Shown here one piece after another: positions 1 to 6,497 of a DNA stretch of 15,601 nucleotides; within the stretch, counting starts at the first letter, position 1; each line of letters begins with the position of its first letter. The position numbers were made by a program, and so were the translations under genes. A model generated the notes under the pieces. The model was not told where the DNA came from. It was given only the letters and a program-made list of their open reading frames with translations, and did no database searches. Source of the DNA: a bacterium (lineage in GTDB: Bacteria; Acidobacteriota; Blastocatellia; Pyrinomonadales; Pyrinomonadaceae); contig JAQSDP010000435.1 in assembly GCA_029945985.1 (NCBI GenBank), forward strand, positions 1 through 15,601. Reading direction: 5' to 3'.

Positions 1-1159
1 CGACCCTTCGGATATCGAAGCCGACAGTCGGCTGAGGGTGGTCGAATAATGCAGCAAGCCCCTTTTGAGAAGCGTGTAAGAAACCACCCGTATTGAATCT
101 GAAATCGATGATCAGAGAGTCGACGCCGCGCACCTGTATCAGCTCACGGAGCTGCGATTCGAATTCAATCTCAGAGTCTGGTCCCCAGGCCCACACATAA
201 ACGTACCCGACATTCGTGCCCGCAACCACGCCGCTGCTTACCGCTTGTTCCCACGTGCCAACTGGAAAATCCACGCCGGCAATGGGAAGTTGCTCCGAAC
301 AGAACCCGTACCACAGCGGGCCAGGCATCAGGTTTGTGGGAACTGAGACCACGGAGCCGCTCGCTTTTTGGACGTCAATTGAGTCAAAAAGGTGCCAATT
401 TATGGTAGCGGAGCTCTGAAAGGAGTGTGCAAACGATGTAGTGGAACCGCCCCAATAGAGCGGCCAAAGAGGTATTTCTTCGGCGAGCAGTTCCTTGTAC
501 AAAACGTTCCAGGGTCGGCCCTCGTATCCCAGGACGACATCTCCAGGTTCCAGCCCGAGCGGGTGATCGGGCATCGCTGAATACACAAGTGACGTCCCAT
601 CGGCTTGGGTGGTCGTACAGGCTCCAGAAGGATTGAATGAGGTGTCTCCGACCGCGAGGCTAGGTACGCCAGGCTCCGGAACGGTGAATACATTTACGAC
701 CAGATCAAGAGCTTGGGTATGCGGTTCGCGCAAAGCGATCGCAAGTTGGTTCATTATCGCCGCGAACCGGCCGCGACTAACGCCAGCTGCGACCTCTGGA
801 CGGTACTTGGTTCGTAAAGCGTTCCAATCGACGTCGACACCTTGAAAGGCGGCGTATTTGGAATCGGCGTAGCTCCAAAACTTGTCGAATATGCGAAGCT
901 TTTCTTCCGTACTTTCGCCTTCGCCCCAATAGGTATCGATCAAAACGCGACGTTCCTGCGGGGTCAACGAAGTTAAATTTTGAGTGCCATGCCGGCGGTT
1001 TTGCCACGAATCGGCAAGAGAGAGACGGCGCTGAACCTGGGCAGAATGGCCGACTGAAAGACTTAGTGATCCTTGCGCTTCAATGTATGGAGCAGTACTT
1101 GAAAAGAATACAGCGGCCAAGCTGATCAGAAAAAACGTTTTACGCGCAAGGTTATACAT
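1..1159 (-). CDS. Secreted S41-family (C-terminal-processing-type) peptidase, 3' part missing
   Basis: The frame is open for 386 codons from the ATG at 1159 to the left edge, so the C-terminus is outside the window. Residues 1-28 look like a Sec signal peptide: Arg/Lys at 6-7, a hydrophobic stretch about 8-24, then a cut after IEA. Residues 88-150 resemble the N-terminal region of tricorn/Tsp-like S41 peptidases (a 'fdkfW...DW..L...Yrp' pattern ending in LREPHTQA, where many members have L-G-D-G-H-T). A PDZ-like stretch follows at about 190-220 (PDHPLGLEPGDVVLGYEG), and IIDFRFNTGG at 350-359 matches the conserved S41 'iDlRgNgGG' segment. The catalytic Ser/Lys part should come next and is not visible. 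Expected role: periplasmic or extracellular proteolysis. The family call is fairly firm; substrate is unknown and activity cannot be judged from this fragment. Confidence 0.82.
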   Translation of the reverse strand, partial: MYNLARKTFFLISLAAVFFSSTAPYIEAQGSLSLSVGHSAQVQRRLSLADSWQNRRHGTQNLTSLTPQERRVLIDTYWGEGESTEEKLRIFDKFWSYADSKYAAFQGVDVDWNALRTKYRPEVAAGVSRGRFAAIMNQLAIALREPHTQALDLVVNVFTVPEPGVPSLAVGDTSFNPSGACTTTQADGTSLVYSAMPDHPLGLEPGDVVLGYEGRPWNVLYKELLAEEIPLWPLYWGGSTTSFAHSFQSSATINWHLFDSIDVQKASGSVVSVPTNLMPGPLWYGFCSEQLPIAGVDFPVGTWEQAVSSGVVAGTNVGYVYVWAWGPDSEIEFESQLRELIQVRGVDSLIIDFRFNTGGFLHASQKGLAALFDHPQPTVGFDIRRV

Positions 1160-1221
1160 AGACTATCTCACTACTCCCATGTGCGTGAGAGTCAGAAGTA
1201 TGGCGGCAATTCAGTTTGAGA

Positions 1222-1251
1222 AGCCTAGCCCCATATGTGTCTAATTGTCAA
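1222..1251 (-). promoter_or_regulatory. Candidate promoter of the S41 peptidase gene
   Basis: On the minus strand a perfect TTGACA (1251-1246) is followed after 18 bases by TAGGCT (1227-1222), a poor -10 match (3 of 6). Transcription would begin near 1215, giving a leader of about 55 bases before the ATG at 1159. The -35 is strong and the -10 weak, so this is only a candidate. Confidence 0.3.
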
Positions 1252-1417
1252 TAGAAAATTAGCAGAATGTAAGTAGCACATCATATGTCCGATTGAGTCA
1301 GCAGCTGATATGTCCGCTTTCGGCGGTTGAGGGTAAGAATGGTTTCGCCTGCAAATAAGAACGTTCATACATCCTATTTTGCCGCGGATTTCTATAATTA
1401 CATTTGATTTCTCAAGG

Positions 1418-1576
1418 ATGTCGAAGTTGGACCGACGGTCGAGTTTTTGATCGATCGATCGAGACCTGCCGTTCAAGAAGGAGATCGGAATTGACCCGCT
1501 CGTGAATTCGACGAGGAAAAGTATCTCTGCCGACGCTGACAGGAACGGTAAGCTGACCAAGTGGGAAGTAAAATAG
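1418..1576 (+). pseudogene. Possible decayed EF-hand peptide gene
   Basis: From the ATG at 1418 the frame reads ten codons, meets an in-frame TGA at 1448-1450, then runs on in the same frame to TAG at 1574-1576. The last 14 residues, DADRNGKLTKWEVK, fit a canonical EF-hand calcium loop (D at 1, D at 3, N at 5, G at 6, L at 8, E at 12). A TATAAT lies at 1393-1398 without a -35, and a real terminator follows 25 bases after the TAG. This could be a gene remnant with a nonsense mutation, or chance; the single loop is short evidence. No second EF-hand was found upstream in any frame. Confidence 0.25.
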
Positions 1577-1600
1577 CCGCGATCATGAATTCGGTTGACG

Positions 1601-1624
1601 GCCCGAGGGAACTCGGGCTTTTTT
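1601..1624 (+). terminator. Rho-independent terminator
   Basis: A perfect 7-bp stem GCCCGAG (1601-1607) and CTCGGGC (1612-1618) encloses a GGAA tetraloop and is followed directly by six T (1619-1624). It points rightward, yet the only frame ending before it on that strand is the EF-hand-like remnant, so it may have lost its gene or it may insulate the ATPase gene downstream. Confidence 0.8.
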
Positions 1625-1833
1625 CATTTCAGAGGGTCGCAACGTCGTGTCTTCATGCGAACATCGAATTTCCATTGTTGCAAACAATCGAGTTACACGA
1701 ATATGCGGCCGGCCAAGCCGAGATGGACGGTTAGAAATGCGGTGTTTGATGGTTTTGGCTTTTGACAGAAAAGTCAGAGAATAGACCAACGTTGTAAGCG
1801 CTGTGGTATATCTGTTCAGGTCAAAATAGATAA

Positions 1834-3303
1834 ATGGAAATTCGAACCTTAAGCCAGCTAAAAGAGAGCGGCTACAAGCCGAGGTCCGTAAAGCACGAGA
1901 TGCGGGAGAACCTGATCCGAAAGCTTAAGAACCGCGAGCGTCTGTTTCCCGGGATCCTGGGCTATGACGAAACGGTCGTGCCGCAGATCGTGAATGCGGT
2001 CCTCGCGAAGCATAACTTCATCCTGCTCGGACTCCGCGGGCAGGCGAAATCTCGAATTATAAGACAATTAACGGAACTGCTCGACGACGAATTGCCGATC
2101 ATCGAAGGCTCCGAGATCAACGACGATCCGTATAACCCGCTAAGCGCTTTCGGGAAGCAGCAGATCCAGTTCCACCGCGAGGAGACGCGACTGGATTGGG
2201 TCAGCCGCGAATTCCGGTTCGTGGAAAAGCTCGCGACCCCAGACGTTACGATCGCCGATATAGTGGGAGACGTTGACCCGATCAAGGCAGCGAAAGGCGG
2301 ACACCTGCTGAGTGACGAACTGACAATTCATTTCGGCCTGCTCCCGCGCGCAAACCGCGGGATCTTTGCGATGAATGAGCTTCCTGATCTTTCCGGCAAG
2401 ATACAGGTCGGTTTGTTCAACATCATGCAGGAAGGGGACATTCAAATAAAAGGCTATCCTGTCAGACTGCCGCTGGACGTGATGATCGTGTTCTCCGCCA
2501 ATCCGGAAGACTACACCGCCCGAGGCAAGATCATCACCCCTTTGAAAGATCGTATTGGAGCCGAGATCCTGACCCATTACCCAGCTGACGTGCAGCTTAG
2601 TGCAGCGATAACAAAGCAGGAGGCCTGGGTCGATCGCCACGATCTGGAAGCGGAATCGGTCTATGTTCCAGAGTTCATCGCAGAGCTGGTTGAGCAGATC
2701 GCGTTCGAGGCCCGTGACGACCAGCGAGTCGATAAGCGAAGCGGCGTTTCCCAACGATTCTCCATCTCGGTGCTCGAGTCAGCGGTGTCGAACGCCGAGC
2801 GTCGGGCATTGATCTCAGGTGAACCTGATATCGTCCCTCGGATCTCCGACATTTATGCGGCCCTTCCCGCTATGACAGGGAAGATGGAACTCGAGTACGA
2901 AGGCGAGCAACTCGGTTCGGCCCGCCTCGCGAGAGATATTATCAAGCGGGCATCGGGTGTCATTTTTGAAGGCTTCTTTCTCGGCATCGATTTCGCTCCA
3001 GCGGTCGCTTGGTTTGAAGGCGGCAACAAGCTACTTCTCTCGGACACCGCCTCGGCAGAGGAGTGCGTTGGATTGCTGGAGGCGGTTCCGGACTTGATCG
3101 ATTCTACCCTCGTTCCCCTCGATTTCAGCCGCGGCGACAAAGCAAAGCTCGTCTCCGCTTGTGAATTCGTTCTCGAAGGCCTGTACGCGCATAATAAGAT
3201 TTCCCGAAATGAATCAGGCGGGTTTGAGGCCGTCACAAAGGCGAAACGCGATCGTCGCGGAATGATCTACGAAGACTTCACAGATATCGAAGGCTACAAC
3301 TAG
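1834..3303 (+). CDS. Magnesium-chelatase-I/MoxR-like AAA+ ATPase
   Basis: A 489-aa AAA+ protein. Visible motifs: Walker A GLRGQAKS (66-73); a ChlI-like stretch HFGLLPRANRGIFAMNELPDL (166-186) in which the usual Walker B Asp-Glu is Asn-Glu; sensor-1 region IVFSANPEDY (218-227); an arginine-finger candidate in LKDRIGA (237-243); and a likely sensor-2 Arg in SGVSQRFSIS (303-312). Such ATPases act with a VWA partner as ATP-driven remodelling or metal-insertion machines; in true magnesium chelatase the third subunit is ChlH/BchH, which is absent here. The VWA partner is encoded at 3959-5287. It is therefore best read as a chelatase-like chaperone ATPase of unknown client, like the Rv0958/Rv0959-type pairs as I recall them, rather than a chlorophyll enzyme. 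The start lacks a clear Shine-Dalgarno sequence. It ends with TAG directly before the next gene. Confidence 0.88.
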   Translation: MEIRTLSQLKESGYKPRSVKHEMRENLIRKLKNRERLFPGILGYDETVVPQIVNAVLAKHNFILLGLRGQAKSRIIRQLTELLDDELPIIEGSEINDDPYNPLSAFGKQQIQFHREETRLDWVSREFRFVEKLATPDVTIADIVGDVDPIKAAKGGHLLSDELTIHFGLLPRANRGIFAMNELPDLSGKIQVGLFNIMQEGDIQIKGYPVRLPLDVMIVFSANPEDYTARGKIITPLKDRIGAEILTHYPADVQLSAAITKQEAWVDRHDLEAESVYVPEFIAELVEQIAFEARDDQRVDKRSGVSQRFSISVLESAVSNAERRALISGEPDIVPRISDIYAALPAMTGKMELEYEGEQLGSARLARDIIKRASGVIFEGFFLGIDFAPAVAWFEGGNKLLLSDTASAEECVGLLEAVPDLIDSTLVPLDFSRGDKAKLVSACEFVLEGLYAHNKISRNESGGFEAVTKAKRDRRGMIYEDFTDIEGYN

Positions 3304-3305
3304 AT

Positions 3306-3313
3306 GGAAGAGG
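3306..3313 (+). promoter_or_regulatory. Ribosome binding site deciding the start of the membrane protein
   Basis: GGAAGAGG sits 8 bases before the ATG at 3322 and is much better than anything before the alternative ATG at 3304, which directly follows the stop of the ATPase gene. This favours 3322 as the start, six codons inside the longest frame. Confidence 0.5.
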
Positions 3314-3321
3314 CAGAAACA

Positions 3322-3783
3322 ATGTCAGAAAAAGAATCGCGCGAACTGGCGAAGACCGCTGCTCCGACGTCAAACGCATTGCAGAAATGGCTGATCCGGA
3401 TCGGGGTGGTACTGCTCGCTTTCCTGTTAGGATTCGTGCCGATGTGGCTATCGAATCGGCAGCTTTCCGGGGACCTGGCGAACCGCGATAAGGAACTCCG
3501 TCGAGCCGGTATTCAGAACACTTTGACGGCAGCGACAATATACGCGCGACGGGGAGAGTACGAGACCGCTCGCCAAAACACGAGCAGCTTTTTCACCGAC
3601 GTTCGAGCGGAAATCGATAAGGGGAACGCCGGACTTCTGAACGAGCAGGAGCGCATCGGAGTGAGCCGGGTGATGGCAGAACGCGACGAAGTCATCACGC
3701 TGCTTTCAAGAAACGATCCCGCTGCGGCAGAGCGATTGTCGAACATGTTCGTCGAATACGTCGGAGTCGTGCAGAGCAAATGA
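3322..3783 (+). CDS. Single-pass membrane protein of unknown function
   Basis: From the ATG at 3322 the protein has 153 residues (159 from the ATG at 3304). It has a short polar N-terminus, one strong transmembrane segment (about IGVVLLAFLLGFVPMWL, residues 26-42 of the shorter form), then a soluble helical, charge-rich domain of about 105 residues with alternating Glu/Arg/Ala that could form a helical bundle or short coiled coil. No family was recognised. It follows the AAA+ gene with only about 18 bases between and precedes the VWA gene by 175 bp, so it is probably co-transcribed with the ATPase. An inferred role is membrane anchor, regulator or client of the ATPase/VWA complex; no catalytic motif is visible. 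Confidence 0.75.
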   Translation: MSEKESRELAKTAAPTSNALQKWLIRIGVVLLAFLLGFVPMWLSNRQLSGDLANRDKELRRAGIQNTLTAATIYARRGEYETARQNTSSFFTDVRAEIDKGNAGLLNEQERIGVSRVMAERDEVITLLSRNDPAAAERLSNMFVEYVGVVQSK

Positions 3784-3921
3784 AGCCGCGGCCTTTCCGC
3801 CAGGGTCTCCTTTCCCTTGTTTGATCGCTTTACCTGGTACGTACGATAGCTCGGGTCGTTGTAGACACTTTTAACAGGTAAATGCGAATCGTGTGGAGGG
3901 CGGATCGTCTAACGAAAAGCC

Positions 3922-3949
3922 TTACAAACTGGGCGCAATGTGCTAACTT
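3922..3949 (+). promoter_or_regulatory. Candidate promoter of the VWA gene, possibly leaderless
   Basis: TTACAA (3922-3927) is separated by 16 bases from TAACTT (3944-3949), and TGC just before the hexamer gives an extended -10 (TGn). Transcription would start near 3956, only about three bases before the ATG at 3959, which would make the mRNA nearly leaderless. The 175-bp gap after the membrane-protein gene is consistent with a separate promoter. No terminator is evident in that gap. Confidence 0.35.
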
Positions 3950-3958
3950 TTTGGTGAG

Positions 3959-5287
3959 ATGAAGTTCATTCGGTATTCCAGATTCAAGGGCTTCGACGTA
4001 TCGGGGATCGACCTCGGCGGGTTGATGGACGCGCTGTCCAATCAGATGCTCGACTCGGGGTACAACGAGGATTACTGGTGGACGCGGGAGATGAACGAGC
4101 CGGACGATTCGCTAGACGCGTTGCGACAGGCGATCCTGCAGTCGCTTCTCGAACAGGAGATCCTGAGCGATCAGGACGTCGCGGAGATGCTCGCGGACAA
4201 CGATGGCAAGTTCAAAGGATCAATCCTCGAACAGCTCATCAATCAGCTCATCGAGCGGATGGTGGAAGAAGGATATTTGACGCTCAAAGAGCTTCCACGG
4301 GAGCCGATGACGCAGCCTGGGGGTAAGGGCGGCCAAGGCGAAGTCGGGGAGGCGATGCCGCGGAATATCAAGTTCGAGCTGACAGAAAAGGGCTTTGATT
4401 TTCTCGGATACAAAACGCTCCAGAACCTGCTCGGCAGCATCGGGAAGTCGTCGATCGGCCGGCACGAGACCAACCAGCAGGAGACCGGCGTCGAGGCGTC
4501 GCTATCATCCAAACCTTACGAATTCGGTGACGTGATGAACCTCGACGTCACATCGACTATCGTCAGTGCACTCGTCCGCGAAGGCAGCCTCGACGTGCCG
4601 ATGAATCTCGAATACAGCGATCTGTGGGTGTATCAGTCCGATTACCGTTCGTCGTGCGCCACGGTCGTAATGCTTGACTGCTCGCATTCGATGATCCTGT
4701 ATGGCGAGGACCGCTTCACGCCGGCGAAGAAGGTCGCCCTGGCGCTCGCACATCTGATCCGCACGCAGTATCCAGGAGATACGCTAAAGGTAGTGTTGTT
4801 TCACGATAGCGCCGAAGAGGTGCCGCTCGGCAAACTCGGATCGATGCAGGTCGGGCCGCATCACACTAATACCGCCGAGGGGCTGAAACTGGCACGCCGG
4901 CTTCTGACCGCTCAGCGGAAGGATATGAAACAGATCGTGATGATCACGGACGGCAAGCCGACTGCAGCTTTTATGGATGATGCTAGCGCGGCGAGCTTCC
5001 GCCGTCGCTCGGCAGAACCGGTCGACGGCGGAAAACGCATGCTCTACAAAAACTCGATGGGCAATGATCCGTATGTGATGGCGGAAACGTTCAAGGAAGT
5101 GCAGGCGTGCCGTAAATCTGGTGTGATGATCAATACCTTCATGCTCGCAGACGACCCTTCGCTTGTCGAATTCGTCAAAAAGATGACCGCTATCACGCGC
5201 GGCAAGGCCTATTTCGCCAATCCGAACAACCTCACCGAGTTCGTCCTGATGGACTTCCTTAAACGGCGCACCCAACGCGTCAAGTAA
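3959..5287 (+). CDS. VWA-domain protein, partner of the chelatase-like ATPase
   Basis: A 442-aa protein without signal peptide or membrane segment. Residues 1-180 are an acidic, helical N-terminal region with a Gly-rich linker (about 119-131). The VWA domain spans about 232-425: the MIDAS is intact with D240-C-S242-H-S244, a Thr in HHTNTAEGL (301-309) and D331 in ITDGKP. This is the domain type of the ChlD/CobT-like partner of chelatase ATPases, where the metal site binds an acidic group of the client or the ATPase. It follows the ATPase gene with one small membrane protein between. GGTGAG directly abuts the ATG, so the normal Shine-Dalgarno spacing is missing, which fits the proposed leaderless start. 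Fold and pairing are secure; the client is unknown. Confidence 0.87.
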   Translation: MKFIRYSRFKGFDVSGIDLGGLMDALSNQMLDSGYNEDYWWTREMNEPDDSLDALRQAILQSLLEQEILSDQDVAEMLADNDGKFKGSILEQLINQLIERMVEEGYLTLKELPREPMTQPGGKGGQGEVGEAMPRNIKFELTEKGFDFLGYKTLQNLLGSIGKSSIGRHETNQQETGVEASLSSKPYEFGDVMNLDVTSTIVSALVREGSLDVPMNLEYSDLWVYQSDYRSSCATVVMLDCSHSMILYGEDRFTPAKKVALALAHLIRTQYPGDTLKVVLFHDSAEEVPLGKLGSMQVGPHHTNTAEGLKLARRLLTAQRKDMKQIVMITDGKPTAAFMDDASAASFRRRSAEPVDGGKRMLYKNSMGNDPYVMAETFKEVQACRKSGVMINTFMLADDPSLVEFVKKMTAITRGKAYFANPNNLTEFVLMDFLKRRTQRVK

Positions 5288-5666
5288 CAACGGACAATTG
5301 AAAGTGGACAATCGCTCTGTTAGTTATGGATCCGTGTGTCCCGCATCTGTTCCCGTCACCTCTTCCGCGTTTTGTCCCGGTTTTGGGACCGGGTGCTGGA
5401 CGGTTGCGGCCGGTCTAAAGATCAAAGTGCGCACGCTGCACCCCGCTTTTTTTCGACTGCACCGCACTGAAGCGAATCTTGCGACGCACGGGCCCCGACA
5501 GACAATGCCAGTTATGACGTCTCCTCGACACGGAGTTCCGATCGCCTTGATATACCGACCATCATGCCGTGCATCAACGCCTCCATCTCCCAAAGCGCTA
5601 CGGTTCCGCTTCCGCGGGCCCGAGATTGAACAGGGCGAGGAAGAGCGGGAGACTGTCAGTCTCGAA
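5288..5666. other. 379-bp intergenic region without a supported gene
   Basis: This gap lies between two converging genes. It contains two close GGACAAT copies (just after 5290 and at about 5304), a 6-bp dyad CCCGGT/ACCGGG (5376-5393) without a T-run, a T7 run near 5448 that lacks a stem directly before it, and a GAGACT/AGTCTC hairpin (5649-5663) just past the stop of the leftward gene, also without a T-run. Any of these may help end transcription but none is a textbook terminator. Confidence 0.5.
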
Positions 5667-6329
5667 TTAGTTAGAGAAAGTGATCGGCAGTTTGTAAGCA
5701 GCGGAGAGGGTCGGTTCGATACGTGTCTTTATTTCGCCGTTTTCGGGATAGATGATGAGCGTGGTCGGGATGAAACTGGGTACGTCGGCAGGACGCGGAG
5801 TACGGCGGGGAATGTGGGCGGCACGCTGGACGCTCAGGGTGCTGCGTCGAGATCTTACATTCGGCCTGCGGTCAGCAGGAATCTCGCCAAAGACCTGCGA
5901 TGCGTTCGCCGGCGTTAAAACATTGGCCGTGGTCGTGGGCGTGGGCTCGTTAGCCGGGGCGAGGCTGTTATCTCCCAGGCTTTCGTCGACCGGTGCGTCC
6001 GACTCGTAGCTGGGGACTTCGACGCCTTCGACGGACGCTCGGTCCGACGGCTCGCTTATAGCGATGAATACGGCGCTCAAGAAGATAATGGCGACCGCCG
6101 CCGCGGCACCTCCGCCGAATATGAGCGAGCGATGAAACCATGAGATCCGCGGGGCCCCTTGCCGGAGCAATAACGGGTTCGGGGCCTTCGCGTAAACCTG
6201 ATCGACAGCAAGAGGCTTCAGGACCTCGACCTCTCCCGTAGGACGCAGCGAAACCGTCGTGGGCGGCGGTGCCGGTTGCGGTTCAATACTATTTAAGAAA
6301 TCGTGGAGACTTTCCTGTGGTCTTTGCAT
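5667..6329 (-). CDS. Proline-rich single-pass membrane protein, family unknown
   Basis: A 220-aa protein not recognised as a known family. The N-terminal 65 residues are cytosolic-looking and Pro-rich (PQPAPPPTT at 17-25). A transmembrane segment spans about 69-92, flanked by Arg/His on its N-terminal side, so the C-terminus is probably outside. An acidic, Pro/Thr/Ala-rich linker (95-150) leads to a basic stretch (154-180) and a final segment with alternating hydrophobic residues (TLIIYPENGEIKTRIEPTLS, about 190-209). The layout resembles TonB-like or anchored envelope proteins, but no diagnostic motif is present. No clear Shine-Dalgarno precedes the ATG; the frame upstream is closed by TAA after a short run without another ATG. 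It lies 168 bp downstream of the kinase gene on the same strand and has its own candidate promoter. Confidence 0.72.
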   Translation of the reverse strand: MQRPQESLHDFLNSIEPQPAPPPTTVSLRPTGEVEVLKPLAVDQVYAKAPNPLLLRQGAPRISWFHRSLIFGGGAAAAVAIIFLSAVFIAISEPSDRASVEGVEVPSYESDAPVDESLGDNSLAPANEPTPTTTANVLTPANASQVFGEIPADRRPNVRSRRSTLSVQRAAHIPRRTPRPADVPSFIPTTLIIYPENGEIKTRIEPTLSAAYKLPITFSN

Positions 6330-6382
6330 GTATTTCGTGGTCCGGCGAGGATGCCGCAGCGAATCGAACGACCGCCGCCTTT

Positions 6383-6411
6383 ATTGTAACGGCTGCTTTC
6401 AAGTAAGTCGA
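6383..6411 (-). promoter_or_regulatory. Candidate promoter of the proline-rich membrane protein
   Basis: On the minus strand TCGACT (6411-6406) is followed after exactly 17 bases by TACAAT (6388-6383), five of six matches to TATAAT. Transcription would start near 6376, about 47 bases before the ATG at 6329. The -35 is weak (three of six). Together with the 168-bp gap to the kinase stop it suggests the gene can be expressed on its own. Confidence 0.33.
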
Positions 6412-6497
6412 GAGTTTTTGCAGATCGCTCAGACTGATCAGCCGACGTTCTATCATGTCGATCGAACGGTTTGCGAAAACATGGTCCAGGTTCACCG

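Larger units (their letters stand above)
1160..1833. other. 674-bp intergenic region between divergent genes
   Basis: No intact gene is supported here. The region holds a candidate promoter for the leftward peptidase (1222-1251), a short rightward frame ending in an EF-hand-like loop (1418-1576), a rightward intrinsic terminator (1601-1624), a short GATC tandem run (1449-1462) and a TTGACA at 1762-1767 with no good -10 partner. The frames of 111 and 68 codons on the minus strand have no recognisable protein features. Confidence 0.6.

Noticed and set aside
1448..1450. In-frame TGA as a selenocysteine codon in the EF-hand frame
   Set aside because: No selenocysteine insertion structure or known selenoprotein context was seen; a nonsense mutation or chance is simpler.
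1762..1767. TTGACA upstream of the ATPase gene as its -35
   Set aside because: No acceptable -10 lies 15-19 bases downstream.
2140..2754. 204-codon minus-strand frame
   Set aside because: Antisense to the AAA+ ATPase core; no family features.
1834..5287. Chlorophyll or cobalamin chelatase operon
   Set aside because: No ChlH/BchH/CobN-like large subunit or tetrapyrrole gene is present; the similarity is to the ATPase/VWA pair only.
5298..5918. 206-codon plus-strand frame after the VWA gene
   Set aside because: It overlaps the start-to-end-supported minus gene at 5667-6329, has an odd Cys/Pro/Arg-rich composition and no motif; judged a shadow.
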